NCBI RefSeq assembly: GCF_036227565.1 | Contig: NZ_CP109460.1 | Coordinates: 3,224,001 to 3,288,000 of the forward strand | Reading direction: 5' to 3' | Source: Streptomyces sp. NBC_01454 | Lineage (GTDB): Bacteria; Actinomycetota; Actinomycetes; Streptomycetales; Streptomycetaceae | DNA: 64,000 nucleotides | Part shown: positions 34,394 to 45,471 of the stretch, one piece after another | Layout of the letters: the number at the start of each line of letters is the position of its first letter | Numbering within the stretch: the first letter of the stretch is position 1 | Made by a program: the position numbers and the translations under genes | The notes under the pieces: model-generated | Told to the model about the DNA's origin: nothing | Databases searched by the model: none | What the model saw: the letters and a program-made list of their open reading frames with translations, nothing else

Positions 34394-36331
34394 TCAGTCC
34401 GCGTCTGCGGGAGTCGTGGCGTCGACGACGGCCAGCAGGGCCCCCACTTCGACCTGCCGTCCGGTGTGGACGGGCAGTGAGGTGAGGGTGCCGGCGGCGG
34501 GTGCGGTGATCTTGTGTTCCATCTTCATCGCCTCCAGCCACAGCAGCGGCTGGCCGGCCTCGACCCGGTCGCCCTCGGTCAGGCCGGGGGCGATCCGGAC
34601 GACCGTGCCGGGCATCGGCGCCAGCAGCGAGCCGGGCTCGGTGCGGGCGGCGGGGTCGGGGAAGCGGGGCAGTGCGGTGAACGACCACGCGCAGGGGGCG
34701 GCCGCGCCGGACAGCGGGGGCGCGTCGACATGGACCCGGTCGCCGTAGCGCGCGACCGCGAACCGCCGCCGGACGCCGTCGACCTCCAGCACCACCTCGT
34801 GGGCGCCGAGGGTCAGCAGCCGTACGCCGGGGAAGTCCTCGGCCGACAGCCCGTCCCGGCCGAGCCGGTAGCGGATCGCGTACGCGGTGTCCCCGCAGGC
34901 GTACGTCTTGGTCTGCGGCCCCGAGGGGACGTTGCGGAAGCCTCCGAAGCGGGAGCGGCCGGCCGCGTCGGCGAGGGCGGCGGCGAGCGCGAAGACGCCC
35001 CCGCCGGCCGCGCCGGACCCGGTGAGCGCGGCGAGGTTGCGGTCGTAGAAGCCGGTGTCCAGCGCGCCGGGGTCGGTGAACTCCGGGTGGCGCAGGGACC
35101 GTACGAGCAGGTCGCGGTTGGTGACGGGACCGTGGATCACGGCCCGCTCCAGGGCGCCCGCCAGCTTGCGTACCGCCTCGTCCCGGCTCGGCGCCCAGGC
35201 GATGACCTTGGCGAGCATCGGGTCGTAGTGGACGCCAATGGTGTCGCCGTCGCGCACCCCGGAGTCCAGCCGGACGCCCTCGGGCAGGGCCAGCCGGTGC
35301 AGGGTGCCGGTCTGCGGCTGCCAGCCGGCGGCGGGGTCCTCGGCGTACAGCCGCGCCTCCACGGCGTGTCCGTGCGGCCGGGGCGGCTCGCCCTCCAGGG
35401 GCCGGCCCTCGGCGACCCGCAGCTGGAGGGCGACCAGGTCGAGTCCGTGGACCGCCTCGGTGACCGGGTGCTCGACCTGGAGGCGGGTGTTCATCTCCAG
35501 GAAGTACGCCCGGCCGTCCGCGGAGACCAGGAACTCCACGGTGCCCGCGCCCCGGTAGTCGATGGCGCGCGCGGCCCGGTCCGCGGCCCGGTGCAGGGTC
35601 TCCCGCAGCGCGTCGGGCAGCGCGGGGGCCGGGGCCTCCTCGATGACCTTCTGGTGGCGGCGCTGGAGGGAGCAGTCGCGGGTGCCGAGCGTCCAGACGG
35701 TGCCGTGTGCGTCGGCGAGGATCTGCACCTCGACATGGCGTCCGCCCACGACGTACGGCTCGACGAACACCTCACCGTCCCCGAAGGCGGCCGCCGCCTC
35801 GGCCTTGGCTGCCGTCAACTCCTCGTCGAGGGCGGCGAGTTCGGTGACCAGGCGCATTCCGCGGCCACCGCCGCCGGACGCCGCCTTCACCAGCAGCGGC
35901 AGGTCGGCCGCGGTGGCCGCGCCGGGGTCGACGGGTGCCAGCAGCGGCACCCCGGCGGCCGCCATCAGCTCCTTGGCCCGGGTCTTGGAGGCCATGGCCT
36001 CGATGGCGGCGGGCGGCGGGCCGATCCAGGCCAGGCCGGCGCCGGCCACCGCCGCGGCGAAGCCGGCGTTCTCGGAGAGGAAGCCGTAGCCGGGGTGGAC
36101 GGCATCGGCGCCGGCGGCCCGCGCGGCCGCCACGATCAGATCGCCGCGCAGATAGGTGTCGGCGGGGGCCTCGCCCGGGAGCCGTACGGCGGTGTCGGCC
36201 TCCTGGACGAAGCGTGCGCCGGCATCCGCGTCCGAGTACACGGCGACGGTGGAGATGCCCAGCTCACGGCAGGTGCGGAAGACGCGCCGGGCTATTTCGC
36301 CGCGGTTGGCGACAAGGACGGAACGGATCAC
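34394..36331 (-). CDS. Acyl-CoA carboxylase biotin-carrying alpha subunit
   Basis: 645 residues from GTG 36331. Biotin carboxylase (about 1-450): SVLVANRGEIARRVFRTCRE, the ATP-binding KAASGGGGRGMRLVTELAAL, VEPYVVGGRHVEVQILADAH and EMNTRLQVEHPVTEAVHGLD. A linker follows, then a C-terminal biotinyl domain (about 570-645) with the biotinylated Lys in LLWLEAMKMEHKI. It transfers carboxyl groups to an acyl-CoA together with the beta subunit encoded 7 bp upstream. Subunits of this size and fusion pattern occur in methylcrotonyl-CoA and geranyl-CoA carboxylases, so the acceptor could be one of those. Confidence 0.93.
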   Translation of the reverse strand: MIRSVLVANRGEIARRVFRTCRELGISTVAVYSDADAGARFVQEADTAVRLPGEAPADTYLRGDLIVAAARAAGADAVHPGYGFLSENAGFAAAVAGAGLAWIGPPPAAIEAMASKTRAKELMAAAGVPLLAPVDPGAATAADLPLLVKAASGGGGRGMRLVTELAALDEELTAAKAEAAAAFGDGEVFVEPYVVGGRHVEVQILADAHGTVWTLGTRDCSLQRRHQKVIEEAPAPALPDALRETLHRAADRAARAIDYRGAGTVEFLVSADGRAYFLEMNTRLQVEHPVTEAVHGLDLVALQLRVAEGRPLEGEPPRPHGHAVEARLYAEDPAAGWQPQTGTLHRLALPEGVRLDSGVRDGDTIGVHYDPMLAKVIAWAPSRDEAVRKLAGALERAVIHGPVTNRDLLVRSLRHPEFTDPGALDTGFYDRNLAALTGSGAAGGGVFALAAALADAAGRSRFGGFRNVPSGPQTKTYACGDTAYAIRYRLGRDGLSAEDFPGVRLLTLGAHEVVLEVDGVRRRFAVARYGDRVHVDAPPLSGAAAPCAWSFTALPRFPDPAARTEPGSLLAPMPGTVVRIAPGLTEGDRVEAGQPLLWLEAMKMEHKITAPAAGTLTSLPVHTGRQVEVGALLAVVDATTPADAD

Positions 36332-36338
36332 TTCTGCC

Positions 36339-37931
36339 TCACATCCGGAAGACGCCGAAGCCGCCCCGCGCGCCCTCGACCGGGGCGGTGTGGAGGGCGG
36401 ACAGGCACAGGCCGAGGACGGTTCGGGTGTCGCGCGGGTCGATGACCCCGTCGTCGTAGAGCCGCCCGGACAGGAACATCGGCAGCGACTCCGACTCGAT
36501 CTGCTGCTCGACCATGGCGCGCAGCCCGGCGTCCGCCTCCTCGTCGTACGGCTGCCCCTTGGCCGCGGCCGAGGCGCGGGCGACGAGGGAGAGCACGCCG
36601 GCCAGTTGCTGCGGCCCCATGACGGCGGACTTGGCGCTCGGCCAGGCGAACAGGAAGCGGGGGTCGTAGGCGCGGCCGCACATGCCGTAGTGGCCGGCCC
36701 CGTAGGAGGCGCCCATGAGCACGGACAGGTGCGGGACCTTCGAATTCGACACCGCGTTGATCATCATCGCGCCGTGTTTGATGATGCCGCCCTGCTCGTA
36801 CTCCTTTCCGACCATGTAGCCGGTGGTGTTGTGGAGGAACAGCAGCGGGATGTCGCGCTGGTTGGCCAGCTGGATGAACTGGGCGGCCTTCTGCGACTCC
36901 GCGCTGAAGAGCACGCCCTGGGCGTTGGCGAGGATGCCGACTGGATAGCCGTGCAACTGCGCCCAGCCGGTGGCCAGGCTCGGCCCGTAGAGCGGCTTGA
37001 ACTCGTCGAAGTCCGAGCCGTCCACGATCCGGGCGATGACCTCGCGGGGGTCGAACGGCGCCTTGAGGTCGCCGGGGACGATCCCGAGCAGCTCCTCCTC
37101 GTCGTACACCGGCGGGGCGGCCGGGACCGGATCCGGGTGCGCCTTGCGCCAGTTGAGGCGGGCGACCACCCGGCGGGCCTGGCGCAGCGCGTCCGGCTCG
37201 TCCAGCGCGAAGTAGTCCGCGAGGCCGGAGGTGCGGGCGTGCATCTCGGCGCCGCCCAGCGACTCGTCGTCGCTCTCCTCGCCGGTCGCCATCTTCACCA
37301 GCGGCGGCCCGCCCAGGAACACCTTGGCGCGTTCCTTGACCATGATGACGTGGTCGGACATGCCGGGGACGTAGGCGCCGCCGGCGGTGGAGTTGCCGAA
37401 GACCACGGCGACGGTCGGGATGCCGGCCGCCGACAGCCGGGTGAGGTCGCGGAACAGCGCCCCGCCCGGGATGAAGATCTCCTTCTGGCTGGGCAGATCG
37501 GCGCCGCCGGACTCGACGAGCGAGATCAGCGGCAGCCGGTTGGCGAAGGCGATCTCGTTGGCCCGCAGCGCCTTCTTCAGCGACCAGGGGTTGCTGGCGC
37601 CGCCGCGCACCGTCGGGTCGTTGGCGGTGATCAGGCACTCCACGCCCTCGACGGTGCCGATGCCGGTGACCACCGAGGCGCCGACGGGGTATTCGCTGCC
37701 CCAGGCCGCGAGCGGTGACAGCTCCAGGAACGGGGTGTCGGGGTCGAGCAGCAGCTCGATGCGCTCACGGGCGAGCAGTTTGCCGCGCCCCCGGTGCCGG
37801 GCGACGTACTTCTCCCCGCCGCCCGCGGTCGCCTCGGCGTGCGCGGCCCCGACGTCCGTCAGCTTCGCGAGCATCGCCGCCCGGCGCTCGGTGTACTCGG
37901 CGCCCGTCGTGTCGAGCCCGGTTGCGAGCAC
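36339..37931 (-). CDS. Acyl-CoA carboxylase beta (carboxyltransferase) subunit
   Basis: 530 residues from GTG 37931; TTG 37937 is better spaced from GGAGG and would overlap the previous stop. Carboxyltransferase halves: about 40-290 (RHRGRGKLLARERIELLLDP, GNSTAGGAYVPGMSDHVIMV, KVFLGGPPLVKMATGEESDD) and about 300-530 (KPLYGPSLATGWAQLHGYPV, LFLHNTTGYMVGKEYEQGGI, MGASYGAGHYGMCGRAYDPR). The layout is that of methylcrotonyl/geranyl/propionyl-type carboxylases. It partners with the alpha subunit and follows the AtuA-like gene, an association known from isoprenoid and leucine catabolism. Confidence 0.93.
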   Translation of the reverse strand: MLATGLDTTGAEYTERRAAMLAKLTDVGAAHAEATAGGGEKYVARHRGRGKLLARERIELLLDPDTPFLELSPLAAWGSEYPVGASVVTGIGTVEGVECLITANDPTVRGGASNPWSLKKALRANEIAFANRLPLISLVESGGADLPSQKEIFIPGGALFRDLTRLSAAGIPTVAVVFGNSTAGGAYVPGMSDHVIMVKERAKVFLGGPPLVKMATGEESDDESLGGAEMHARTSGLADYFALDEPDALRQARRVVARLNWRKAHPDPVPAAPPVYDEEELLGIVPGDLKAPFDPREVIARIVDGSDFDEFKPLYGPSLATGWAQLHGYPVGILANAQGVLFSAESQKAAQFIQLANQRDIPLLFLHNTTGYMVGKEYEQGGIIKHGAMMINAVSNSKVPHLSVLMGASYGAGHYGMCGRAYDPRFLFAWPSAKSAVMGPQQLAGVLSLVARASAAAKGQPYDEEADAGLRAMVEQQIESESLPMFLSGRLYDDGVIDPRDTRTVLGLCLSALHTAPVEGARGGFGVFRM

Positions 37932-37933
37932 GG

Positions 37934-39675
<1,742 letters not shown>

Positions 39676-39679
<4 letters not shown>

Positions 39680-40479
39680 GCCGTGGTGCCGTTCCCCGAC
39701 GGCGCGCGTCCCTTGCCCGGCGGGCCGGCGAAGGCCTGCGCGATCCCCAGCCACCGTTCCGCGTCGGCGCCCTCGGCCCGCAGGGAGGGCAGATCGCGGC
39801 GGTGCGCCCGCTGGGTCACCAGCAGACAGAACTCCCGCGCCTCGCCGGTCACCCGCTGCGCCGCGTCCGCCGGTCCGTACTCCCACACGCCGCCGTCCGG
39901 CGCCCGCAGCTCGACCCGGAACTCCTCATCAGGCGGGGTGAGTTGATGCGTGGCATACGCGAAGTCCCGGGTGCGCACCCCGATCCGGGCGATGTGCCGC
40001 AGCCGCGCGGTGGGCTCCCGGGTGACACCCAGCGCGTCAGCGACGTCCTGGCCGTGCGCCCAGGTCTCCATCAGCCGTGCGGTGGCCATCGACGCCACGC
40101 TCATCGGCGGCCCGTACCAGGGCAGCTTCTCGCCCGCCGGCCGCTCGGCGAGCGCCGTCAGCAGCCGCGCGCGGCCGGCCCGCCAGTCGTCGAGCAGCTG
40201 CGCCGGCGGCGTGCGGGCCCCGGCCTCGGCGGCCTCGTCGACGAAGGTCAGCGGCGCGGCGAAGGCCTCCTGTGCGGCGCGCGCGAAGCCCTCCGGATCG
40301 GTGGCCGAGAGCAGCGCCTGCCGGTCGGTCCAGGCCAGATGCGCGATCTGGTGGGTGATGGTCCACCCCTCGGCGGGCGTCGGGGCCGCCCAGCGCTCGG
40401 CGGGCAGCTCGGCGACCAGCGCGTCCAACTCCTCGCTCTCCGCCCTGAGATCCGCCAGTACGGCGCCGGGATCGGACAC
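39676..40479 (-). CDS. TIGR03084-family metal-binding protein
   Basis: 267 residues from GTG 40479, with GAGGGGAG ~7 nt upstream. It has an MDMPI/DinB-like N-terminal fold with candidate metal histidines in [17 protein letters not shown] and [15 protein letters not shown], a conserved [20 protein letters not shown] and a C-terminal domain with [19 protein letters not shown]. It is a single-domain relative of mycothiol-dependent isomerases and is typically the first gene of carboxylase/AtuA operons in Streptomyces. Here it starts the 10.4-kb operon. A thiol-dependent isomerase or protective role is speculative. Confidence 0.85.
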
Positions 40480-41229
40480 GCGACACTCCCCTCGTCGTCC
40501 CAACTGCCGTGGCAGCGGGGCATGGTGACATGCGGCGACGGCCGCTGCTGCGGCCGTGCGGGTGCGGTGCGGTGTGGTGCGGGTGCGCTCCGAGCGTGGC
40601 AGCGCGGCCGGAAACAATCAAGCACGCCTGCATGATTTTCTGGTCGGTGATGCGGATGGCGAGGGCGCTCCGGGCGACGGCCTGACCGACCTGCGACCGG
40701 GAGCCCCGGCTGCCGCTCCGGGCCGGGGGGCACCGCGGGCCGCCCCCGCCCCTCCGTCCCGCCCGCACCGCCACGAAAAGCGGCGCCCCCGCCTCCCCCG
40801 CAAAAGGCCCGCCCCCTCCCCAAAAGCCCCCCACGGATAGGGGCTCAGGCCTTCAAGGATCGTCAGGAACGCTTCAGGAATCTTCAGAATCTTCAGGAAT
40901 GCTTCAGGAATTCAGCCGCTCTTCAGATTCCCTCGCCCTTGCTGGTGAATTCATTACGAGCCGGGCCGTGCGCTTTGAATCCTCCGCCGGATGCCTTAGC
41001 GTTTCGAGTGCCGCCACAGCCTCCACGCGACCCCGACGAATTTCTTCATCCCACCCTTTCCCTTCTTTTGATTGCGTCGCTCACCGACGTGTGACCAGCA
41101 CCGGGGCCACCGCCCCGGCGCACTGCTCTCGCGTGACCGGACGGCCAGGAGGCTGCTGTGTTCTTCGCCCGATACGCCGCACTGCAACATCAACTCGCCG
41201 TTCTCCGCCTCAATGCAGGAGGAATTCCC
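40480..41229. other. Operon promoter region and repeat-bearing intergenic DNA
   Basis: 750 bp. The left part should carry the promoter of the catabolic operon. A decayed repeat array lies at 40872-40917, and lower-GC DNA (40920-41090) leads to the next gene. No gene is convincing: open frames at 40556-40840 lack a ribosome-binding site and homology. Confidence 0.5.
40872..40917. repeat. Short CTTCAGGAAT-type tandem repeats
   Basis: About five degenerate copies of CTTCAGGAAT occur with ten- to twelve-base spacing (40872, 40882, 40891, 40902, 40911), plus an outlier before and after. They form a simple-sequence array in the AT-richer spacer upstream of the 41230 gene. Confidence 0.6.
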
Positions 41230-41547
41230 GTGACCCACCCCGTGGCGGAAGCGGCTCCCGTGCCGACCCTGCGGCTGCAATGGGACGCTGATTCCTCTCC
41301 CGTGACCTACTTGCTGGTCGTTCCGGACGAGCAACAGCGGCGAAAGATGACCCTGAACGGCATGGTGTACGACCCGCTCGTCCACGCTGCCTGGATTCTG
41401 GCGCAGCGCGGCCACGACAGTTCCTGTCTGTCGGACCGGTTGGGCATTCCGCAGGGGGCCGCACGCCACGTCGTCAGATCCGCACGCCGGCAGTCCACGG
41501 CACCGCTCATGCGCGACGAGGAGCCCCCCACCCGCAGCGGTCAGTAA
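41230..41547 (+). CDS. Hypothetical protein with C-terminal HTH-like segment
   Basis: 105 residues from GTG 41230, with a strong GGAGGAATTCCC site; a GTG at 41158 lacks this. The N-terminal half is a small beta-rich region (PTLRLQWDADSSPVTYLLVV). The C-terminal part (SCLSDRLGIPQGAARHVVRS) looks like a helix-turn-helix. No homologous domain is recognised. It ends 7 bp inside the convergent GOLPH3-like gene. Confidence 0.65.
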   Translation: MTHPVAEAAPVPTLRLQWDADSSPVTYLLVVPDEQQRRKMTLNGMVYDPLVHAAWILAQRGHDSSCLSDRLGIPQGAARHVVRSARRQSTAPLMRDEEPPTRSGQ

Positions 41548-42155
41548 CCCCGCCGCACGTTGTCCACGGCCGCGTCGTCGCGCCGTCGGTCGCGCCGCTG
41601 CCGTTCGGCCGCCAGCTCCTGTATCGCGTCCTCAACAGCCGTGATCACCGTGGTCACCGCGTCATCGGTCACTTCCGGTGCGTCGTCGGGCCGCTCCTCG
41701 CTGATGCCGGCGGCCGCGGCCAGGGCGACGAGGACGGGTTCGCCGGAGGTCCAGCGGTACGCCGCCTCGCGACGGGCGGGCGTATCGACCAGCACCACCT
41801 CATCGGTCCGCAGCAGCAGCCAGCGACGGTGACGCTGCCGGGTCAGCTGCCCGTCCGCCTCCAGCGCGGCCAGATACGTGTCGGCCAGCCCGCGGCCCCT
41901 GCGCCACAGCCACTCGGCGACCGGCTCGTACGGCATCTGCTGGACCACCGAGGACGCCGCCTCGTCCAGCAGACGGTCGGTGATCGCCGGCCGGTAGCCG
42001 GGCACGATGCGCTCCCCGTCCAGCCCGATGGCCCGGGCCTCCAGCAGGTCGATCGCCTCGGCCGCGGCCAGCGCGAGCGCCAGATCGCCGCGCTCCACGG
42101 CGCGCACGGGGGCCGCGTCCATCGCCACGATCAACAGATCCCGCGGTGTGGTCAT
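41541..42155 (-). CDS. GOLPH3/VPS74-like (GPP34) protein
   Basis: 204 residues. GPP34 family: LLIVAMDAAPVRAVERGDLA, ALAAAEAIDLLEARAIGLDG, then LDEAASSVVQQMPYEPVAEW and LRTDEVVLVDTPARREAAYR. The eukaryotic members bind phosphatidylinositol-4-phosphate; bacterial members are frequent in Streptomyces with unknown ligand. It overlaps the 41230 gene tail-to-tail by seven bases. It is followed upstream by a DUF1330 gene with only six bases between, so it is likely the second gene of a two-gene unit. Confidence 0.85.
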   Translation of the reverse strand: MTTPRDLLIVAMDAAPVRAVERGDLALALAAAEAIDLLEARAIGLDGERIVPGYRPAITDRLLDEAASSVVQQMPYEPVAEWLWRRGRGLADTYLAALEADGQLTRQRHRRWLLLRTDEVVLVDTPARREAAYRWTSGEPVLVALAAAAGISEERPDDAPEVTDDAVTTVITAVEDAIQELAAERQRRDRRRDDAAVDNVRRGY

Positions 42156-42161
42156 CCCCGA

Positions 42162-42527
42162 TCAGCCCCTGACACCGGAGGCCGCCCCGGCGGCTTCCCG
42201 TATCTGCCGCGCGACGCCGGCCACGGTGAAGCCGGGGCCGACACCGTCCACCAGGATCAGATCACTGAGGGCATTGTTCGCGCGGAGCGGCAAGATCTTG
42301 CGGTATTCGGGCGACTCGTACCAGGCTTGCGCCTCGGCCATCCCGGGGAATTCGATCAGCACCACCAGCCCCGGCCATGCGCCCTCCACCACCTGCGGTT
42401 CGCCCTGCGCCGGCCACTTTCCGCCGTGCGCGGTGACAGTGCTTTCCACCTGCTCCAGATACGACAGGCCCTCTTCCGTCGGAATGCCGCCGGGTAGCCG
42501 CAGATGATTGATCAAATAGGCGCTCAT
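42162..42527 (-). CDS. DUF1330-family protein
   Basis: 121 residues from ATG 42527. It is a dimeric alpha/beta barrel-type small protein with the DUF1330 pattern: MSAYLINHLRLPGGIPTEEG, SYLEQVESTVTAHGGKWPAQ, VVEGAWPGLVVLIEFPGMAE and AQAWYESPEYRKILPLRANN. The biological role of the family is unclear. It precedes the GPP34 gene by six bases. The upstream 412-bp region contains the terminator of the adjacent unit. Confidence 0.85.
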   Translation of the reverse strand: MSAYLINHLRLPGGIPTEEGLSYLEQVESTVTAHGGKWPAQGEPQVVEGAWPGLVVLIEFPGMAEAQAWYESPEYRKILPLRANNALSDLILVDGVGPGFTVAGVARQIREAAGAASGVRG

Positions 42528-42677
42528 CTCAAACACTCCAGCGTAACGCGGCAAGTGCCACACCGCACTTCAGAGTTGCCCGCCCGCCACCCCGCCCCAC
42601 GGGGCACGGAGCCCACTTGCTGCGAAGAAGGGAATATCCCCTTCGCCCTTCCCAGCATAGGGGCTTCGGCCCTTTCA

Positions 42678-42710
42678 TTCCCTTCCGCACGGACGCCGTG
42701 CGGAAGGGAA
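42678..42710. terminator. 15-bp perfect hairpin
   Basis: TTCCCTTCCGCACGG (42678-42692), a 3-nt loop and CCGTGCGGAAGGGAA (42696-42710). It lies downstream of the EamA gene on the reverse strand and upstream of DUF1330. Confidence 0.75.
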
Positions 42711-42730
42711 GGGGCCTGACTTCTTCGCCG

Positions 42731-42772
42731 TGTCGTCGAGACGGTGTCGTCGAGATGATGTCGTCGAGCCAG
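42731..42772. repeat. Three 14-bp tandem repeats
   Basis: TGTCGTCGAGACGG, TGTCGTCGAGATGA and TGTCGTCGAGCCAG follow each other from 42731 on. Confidence 0.6.
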
Positions 42773-42939
42773 TCATAGATGCGAGCCGTGGCGGAGCGCA
42801 GGGCGCCGGGGAGCACGGGCGCCCCTGGATGCATGTCTCTCCGGAGGCACACGAGCAAGTACCCACGCTCCTCGCCAAGTTCCGTACCCGGTCAGAGGGG
42901 CAGAGGGTCAAAGGGCCAGAGGGTCAGGCGGTCACCGGG

Positions 42940-43962
42940 TCAGTGCGCGCCCGCCGTCGCGCTCCGTACCGCCCCCACGCTCGCCACCACGACCAGCCCG
43001 ATCGCCAGCACCTCGGCCCAGCCCAGCGCCTGGTGCAGCACGAGGAATCCGGCGGTGGCCGCCGCGGCCGGCTCCAGGCTCATCATGACCGCGAAGCCGG
43101 AGGCCGGGAGCTTGCGCAGGGCCAGCAGCTCCAGGGTGTACGGCAGCACCGACGACATCATGGCGACCGCGGCGCCCAGCCCCAGGGTGACCGGGTCCAG
43201 CAGCGCCGTCCCCGCACTGGCGACACCGAGCGGCAGACTCAGCAGCGCCGCGACGGTCATCGCCAGCGCCAGCCCGTCGGCCTGCGGGAAGCGCTGTCCG
43301 GTACGGGCGGAGAGCAGGATGTACGCGGCCCACAGCCCGCCGGCCGCCAGCGCGAACGCCGCCCCGGCGAGGTTCAGCCCGTCGAGTCCCTCACGCCCCA
43401 GCAGCACCACACCGCCCAGTGCCAGCGCCGCCCACAACAGGCTCAGCATCCGGCGGGAGGTGGCCACCGACAGAATCAGCGGCCCGAGGAACTCCAGGGT
43501 GACCGCGGCGCCCAGCGGAATGCGGTCGATCGCCTGGTAGAACAGCGAGTTCATCCCGGCCAGGGCGACGCCGAAGGCCAGCACCGTCGCCCAGTCGCCC
43601 CGGGTGTAACCGCGCACCTTCGGGCGGCAGACGACCAGCAGCACCAGCGCGGCGACCACCAGCCGCAGCGTGACCACGCCCAGCGCGCCGGCCCGCGGGA
43701 AGAGCAGCACCGCCACCGACGAGCCGAACTGCAGCGAGACGATCCCGCCGATGACCAGCGCCACCGATGTGATCCGCCCCCGCGCACCCGCCGCACCGGC
43801 GGTCCCGGCCTGCGCCTCCGCCGTCAGCACCTCGGGCGAGGCCGGCACGGGGTACGGAATGCCCTCGCCGACGACGGGCACGGTGGGGGCAGGAGTGGCA
43901 GGAGTGGCAGGGGCGTCAGTGGCGGGCACACGGCCATCGGGGCTCTCGGACGAAGCGTTCAC
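42940..43962 (-). CDS. EamA/DMT-superfamily exporter
   Basis: 340 residues from GTG 43962. A 60-residue Pro/Ala-rich cytoplasmic leader with PATPATPAPT repeats is followed by ten hydrophobic helices arranged as two EamA repeats (for example VALVIGGIVSLQFGSSVAVL, LGVVTLRLVVAALVLLVVCR; then GLWAAYILLSARTGQRFPQA, VAMMSSVLPYTLELLALRKL). It resembles the RhtA threonine/homoserine exporter family. It is divergent from a LysR regulator 68 bp away, which probably controls it. The substrate is likely an amino acid or related metabolite, inferred from the family. Confidence 0.9.
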   Translation of the reverse strand: MNASSESPDGRVPATDAPATPATPAPTVPVVGEGIPYPVPASPEVLTAEAQAGTAGAAGARGRITSVALVIGGIVSLQFGSSVAVLLFPRAGALGVVTLRLVVAALVLLVVCRPKVRGYTRGDWATVLAFGVALAGMNSLFYQAIDRIPLGAAVTLEFLGPLILSVATSRRMLSLLWAALALGGVVLLGREGLDGLNLAGAAFALAAGGLWAAYILLSARTGQRFPQADGLALAMTVAALLSLPLGVASAGTALLDPVTLGLGAAVAMMSSVLPYTLELLALRKLPASGFAVMMSLEPAAAATAGFLVLHQALGWAEVLAIGLVVVASVGAVRSATAGAH

Positions 43963-44030
43963 GCCACCACGCTACGGCCCGCCCTCCGGTCCGTGAAATG
44001 CCACTTTCCCTGTTGTTATGCTCCGCACGC

Positions 44031-44900
44031 ATGAGCATCGAGCTGCGTCATTTCCGCTGCTTTCTCGCCATCGCCGACACCCTGAGCATCACCCGCGCCG
44101 CCGAGCGGCTGCATCTGACCCAGCCCGCCGTCTCCCGCACCCTGCGCCAGCTGGAGCAGGAGCTCGGGATCCGCCTCGTCGACCGCTCCACGCACCATCT
44201 CGCGCTCACCCCGGACGGCGAGACGTTCCGCGACCGGGCCCGGATCGCGGTCACCGCCTTCGACCGGGCGCTGGTCACCGCCCACCACGCCGACTGGCCG
44301 CTGCGTCTGGGCCACGCCTGGTCGGCCGCCGGGACCGACACCACCGCGCTGCTGCGCCGCTGGCACGAGGAGCACCCCCGCACCCCGCTGGAACTCCTGC
44401 GCATCGACGACCGCACGGCCGGCTTGGCCCGCGGTGACGTGGACGCCGCCCTGCTGCGCGGCGAGGTCCGCGCACCCGGCCTGATCACCGAGCAGCTCAC
44501 CACCGAACCCCGCGTCGCCGGCCTCCCCGCCGACGATCCGCTCGCCGACCGCGCCACCCTCTCCCTCACGGACCTGGCCGACCGCACCATCGCCCTCAAC
44601 ACCGTCTCCGGCACGACGACGCTCGACCTGTGGCCCGCCGGTGCCCGCCCCGCCTCGTCGATCACCATCGGCAACACCGACGACTGGCTCGCCGCCATCA
44701 CCGGCGGCCGCGCCGTGGGCGTCACCACCTCCGCCACCGCCGAGATGCACCCGCACCCCGCCATGTCCTACGTCCCGCTGACCGACGCCCCGCCCGTCCC
44801 GGTCGTCCTCGCCTGGCGCGACGGCCCGGGCCACCCGCGCATCCGGGACCTGATCACGCTGGCCCACGAGGTGATGGGACGGCCCGCCGACACGACATGA
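44031..44900 (+). CDS. LysR-family regulator
   Basis: 289 residues from ATG 44031. The N-terminal winged HTH (1-62) has ELRHFRCFLAIADTLSITRA and the recognition helix LTQPAVSRTLRQLEQELGIR. The C-terminal periplasmic-binding-like effector domain (about 90-285) contains LRLGHAWSAAGTDTTALLRR and ALNTVSGTTTLDLWPAGARP. It is divergent from the EamA exporter gene; LysR proteins commonly activate the divergently transcribed gene with its exported compound or precursor as inducer. Confidence 0.92.
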   Translation: MSIELRHFRCFLAIADTLSITRAAERLHLTQPAVSRTLRQLEQELGIRLVDRSTHHLALTPDGETFRDRARIAVTAFDRALVTAHHADWPLRLGHAWSAAGTDTTALLRRWHEEHPRTPLELLRIDDRTAGLARGDVDAALLRGEVRAPGLITEQLTTEPRVAGLPADDPLADRATLSLTDLADRTIALNTVSGTTTLDLWPAGARPASSITIGNTDDWLAAITGGRAVGVTTSATAEMHPHPAMSYVPLTDAPPVPVVLAWRDGPGHPRIRDLITLAHEVMGRPADTT

Positions 44901-44974
44901 CGGCGGACGGCGGACGGCGGACCGCCGTCGTGGGGCGGCGAGTTCAGAATGCCGGTGGGCCGCACCCTGCCGAT

Positions 44975-45382
44975 CTACCGCAGCGGGCAGGCGTAGTCCC
45001 GACGCACCCGGTGCGGACTGCACGCAATCAGATTGACCGAGAGAAACCGCCCCCCGCTCACCCACCACCCCCCGACCCGGTCCTCCCCGGCAGCCAGCGC
45101 ACGCACGGTCTCGTCGTACGACGGGTCCGGCATCCCCGCCCCGTCGAAAAGCCCGGCGTATCCCTGGAGTTGCGCCGCATACCACTCGGCCCCCTCCTTC
45201 GGCTCCTCGAACGTCGCCTCGATCCGCCCGGCCGTCTTCAGCAGCCAGTCCGCGCACTCCAGCGGCATCACCTGGGCAGTGCGAAACTCCGGGTGGCCCG
45301 GACGCCGCTGCGCATCCCCCGGCTTGACGAGGACATCGCCGCTGCCGAGCCAGACGTAGGCGTGGTGATGAGGTCCGGCCAT
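44975..45382 (-). CDS. Conserved hypothetical protein, 135 aa
   Basis: 135 residues from ATG 45382. Compact globular: MAGPHHHAYVWLGSGDVLVK, MPLECADWLLKTAGRIEATF, EWYAAQLQGYAGLFDGAGMP, AGEDRVGGWWVSGGRFLSVN. Cysteines occur at about residues 43, 121 and 132. It has no signal peptide, membrane helix or catalytic signature. It is the third gene of a reverse-strand group with a 35-aa peptide and a 96-aa protein upstream, and could be co-transcribed with them. Confidence 0.75.
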   Translation of the reverse strand: MAGPHHHAYVWLGSGDVLVKPGDAQRRPGHPEFRTAQVMPLECADWLLKTAGRIEATFEEPKEGAEWYAAQLQGYAGLFDGAGMPDPSYDETVRALAAGEDRVGGWWVSGGRFLSVNLIACSPHRVRRDYACPLR

Positions 45383-45471
45383 CTCTCTCCTTCACGCGAA
45401 GCCCCACCGGCACTGGTCCGAACGGTCGGCCCCCGCCGCGGTGGAGGCCGAGGGCCGCCCGGATTCACGGC

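Larger units (their letters stand above)
42528..42939. other. Intergenic region with terminator and 14-bp repeats
   Basis: 412 bp without a supported gene. It contains the hairpin 42678-42710 and three 14-bp repeats from 42731. Confidence 0.5.

Noticed and set aside
40556..40840. A 94-codon frame in the operon promoter region
   Set aside because: Biased composition, no ribosome-binding site and no recognisable family.
40872..40917. CTTCAGGAAT repeats as a CRISPR array
   Set aside because: The units are about ten bases with no spacers, and there is no cas gene in the window.
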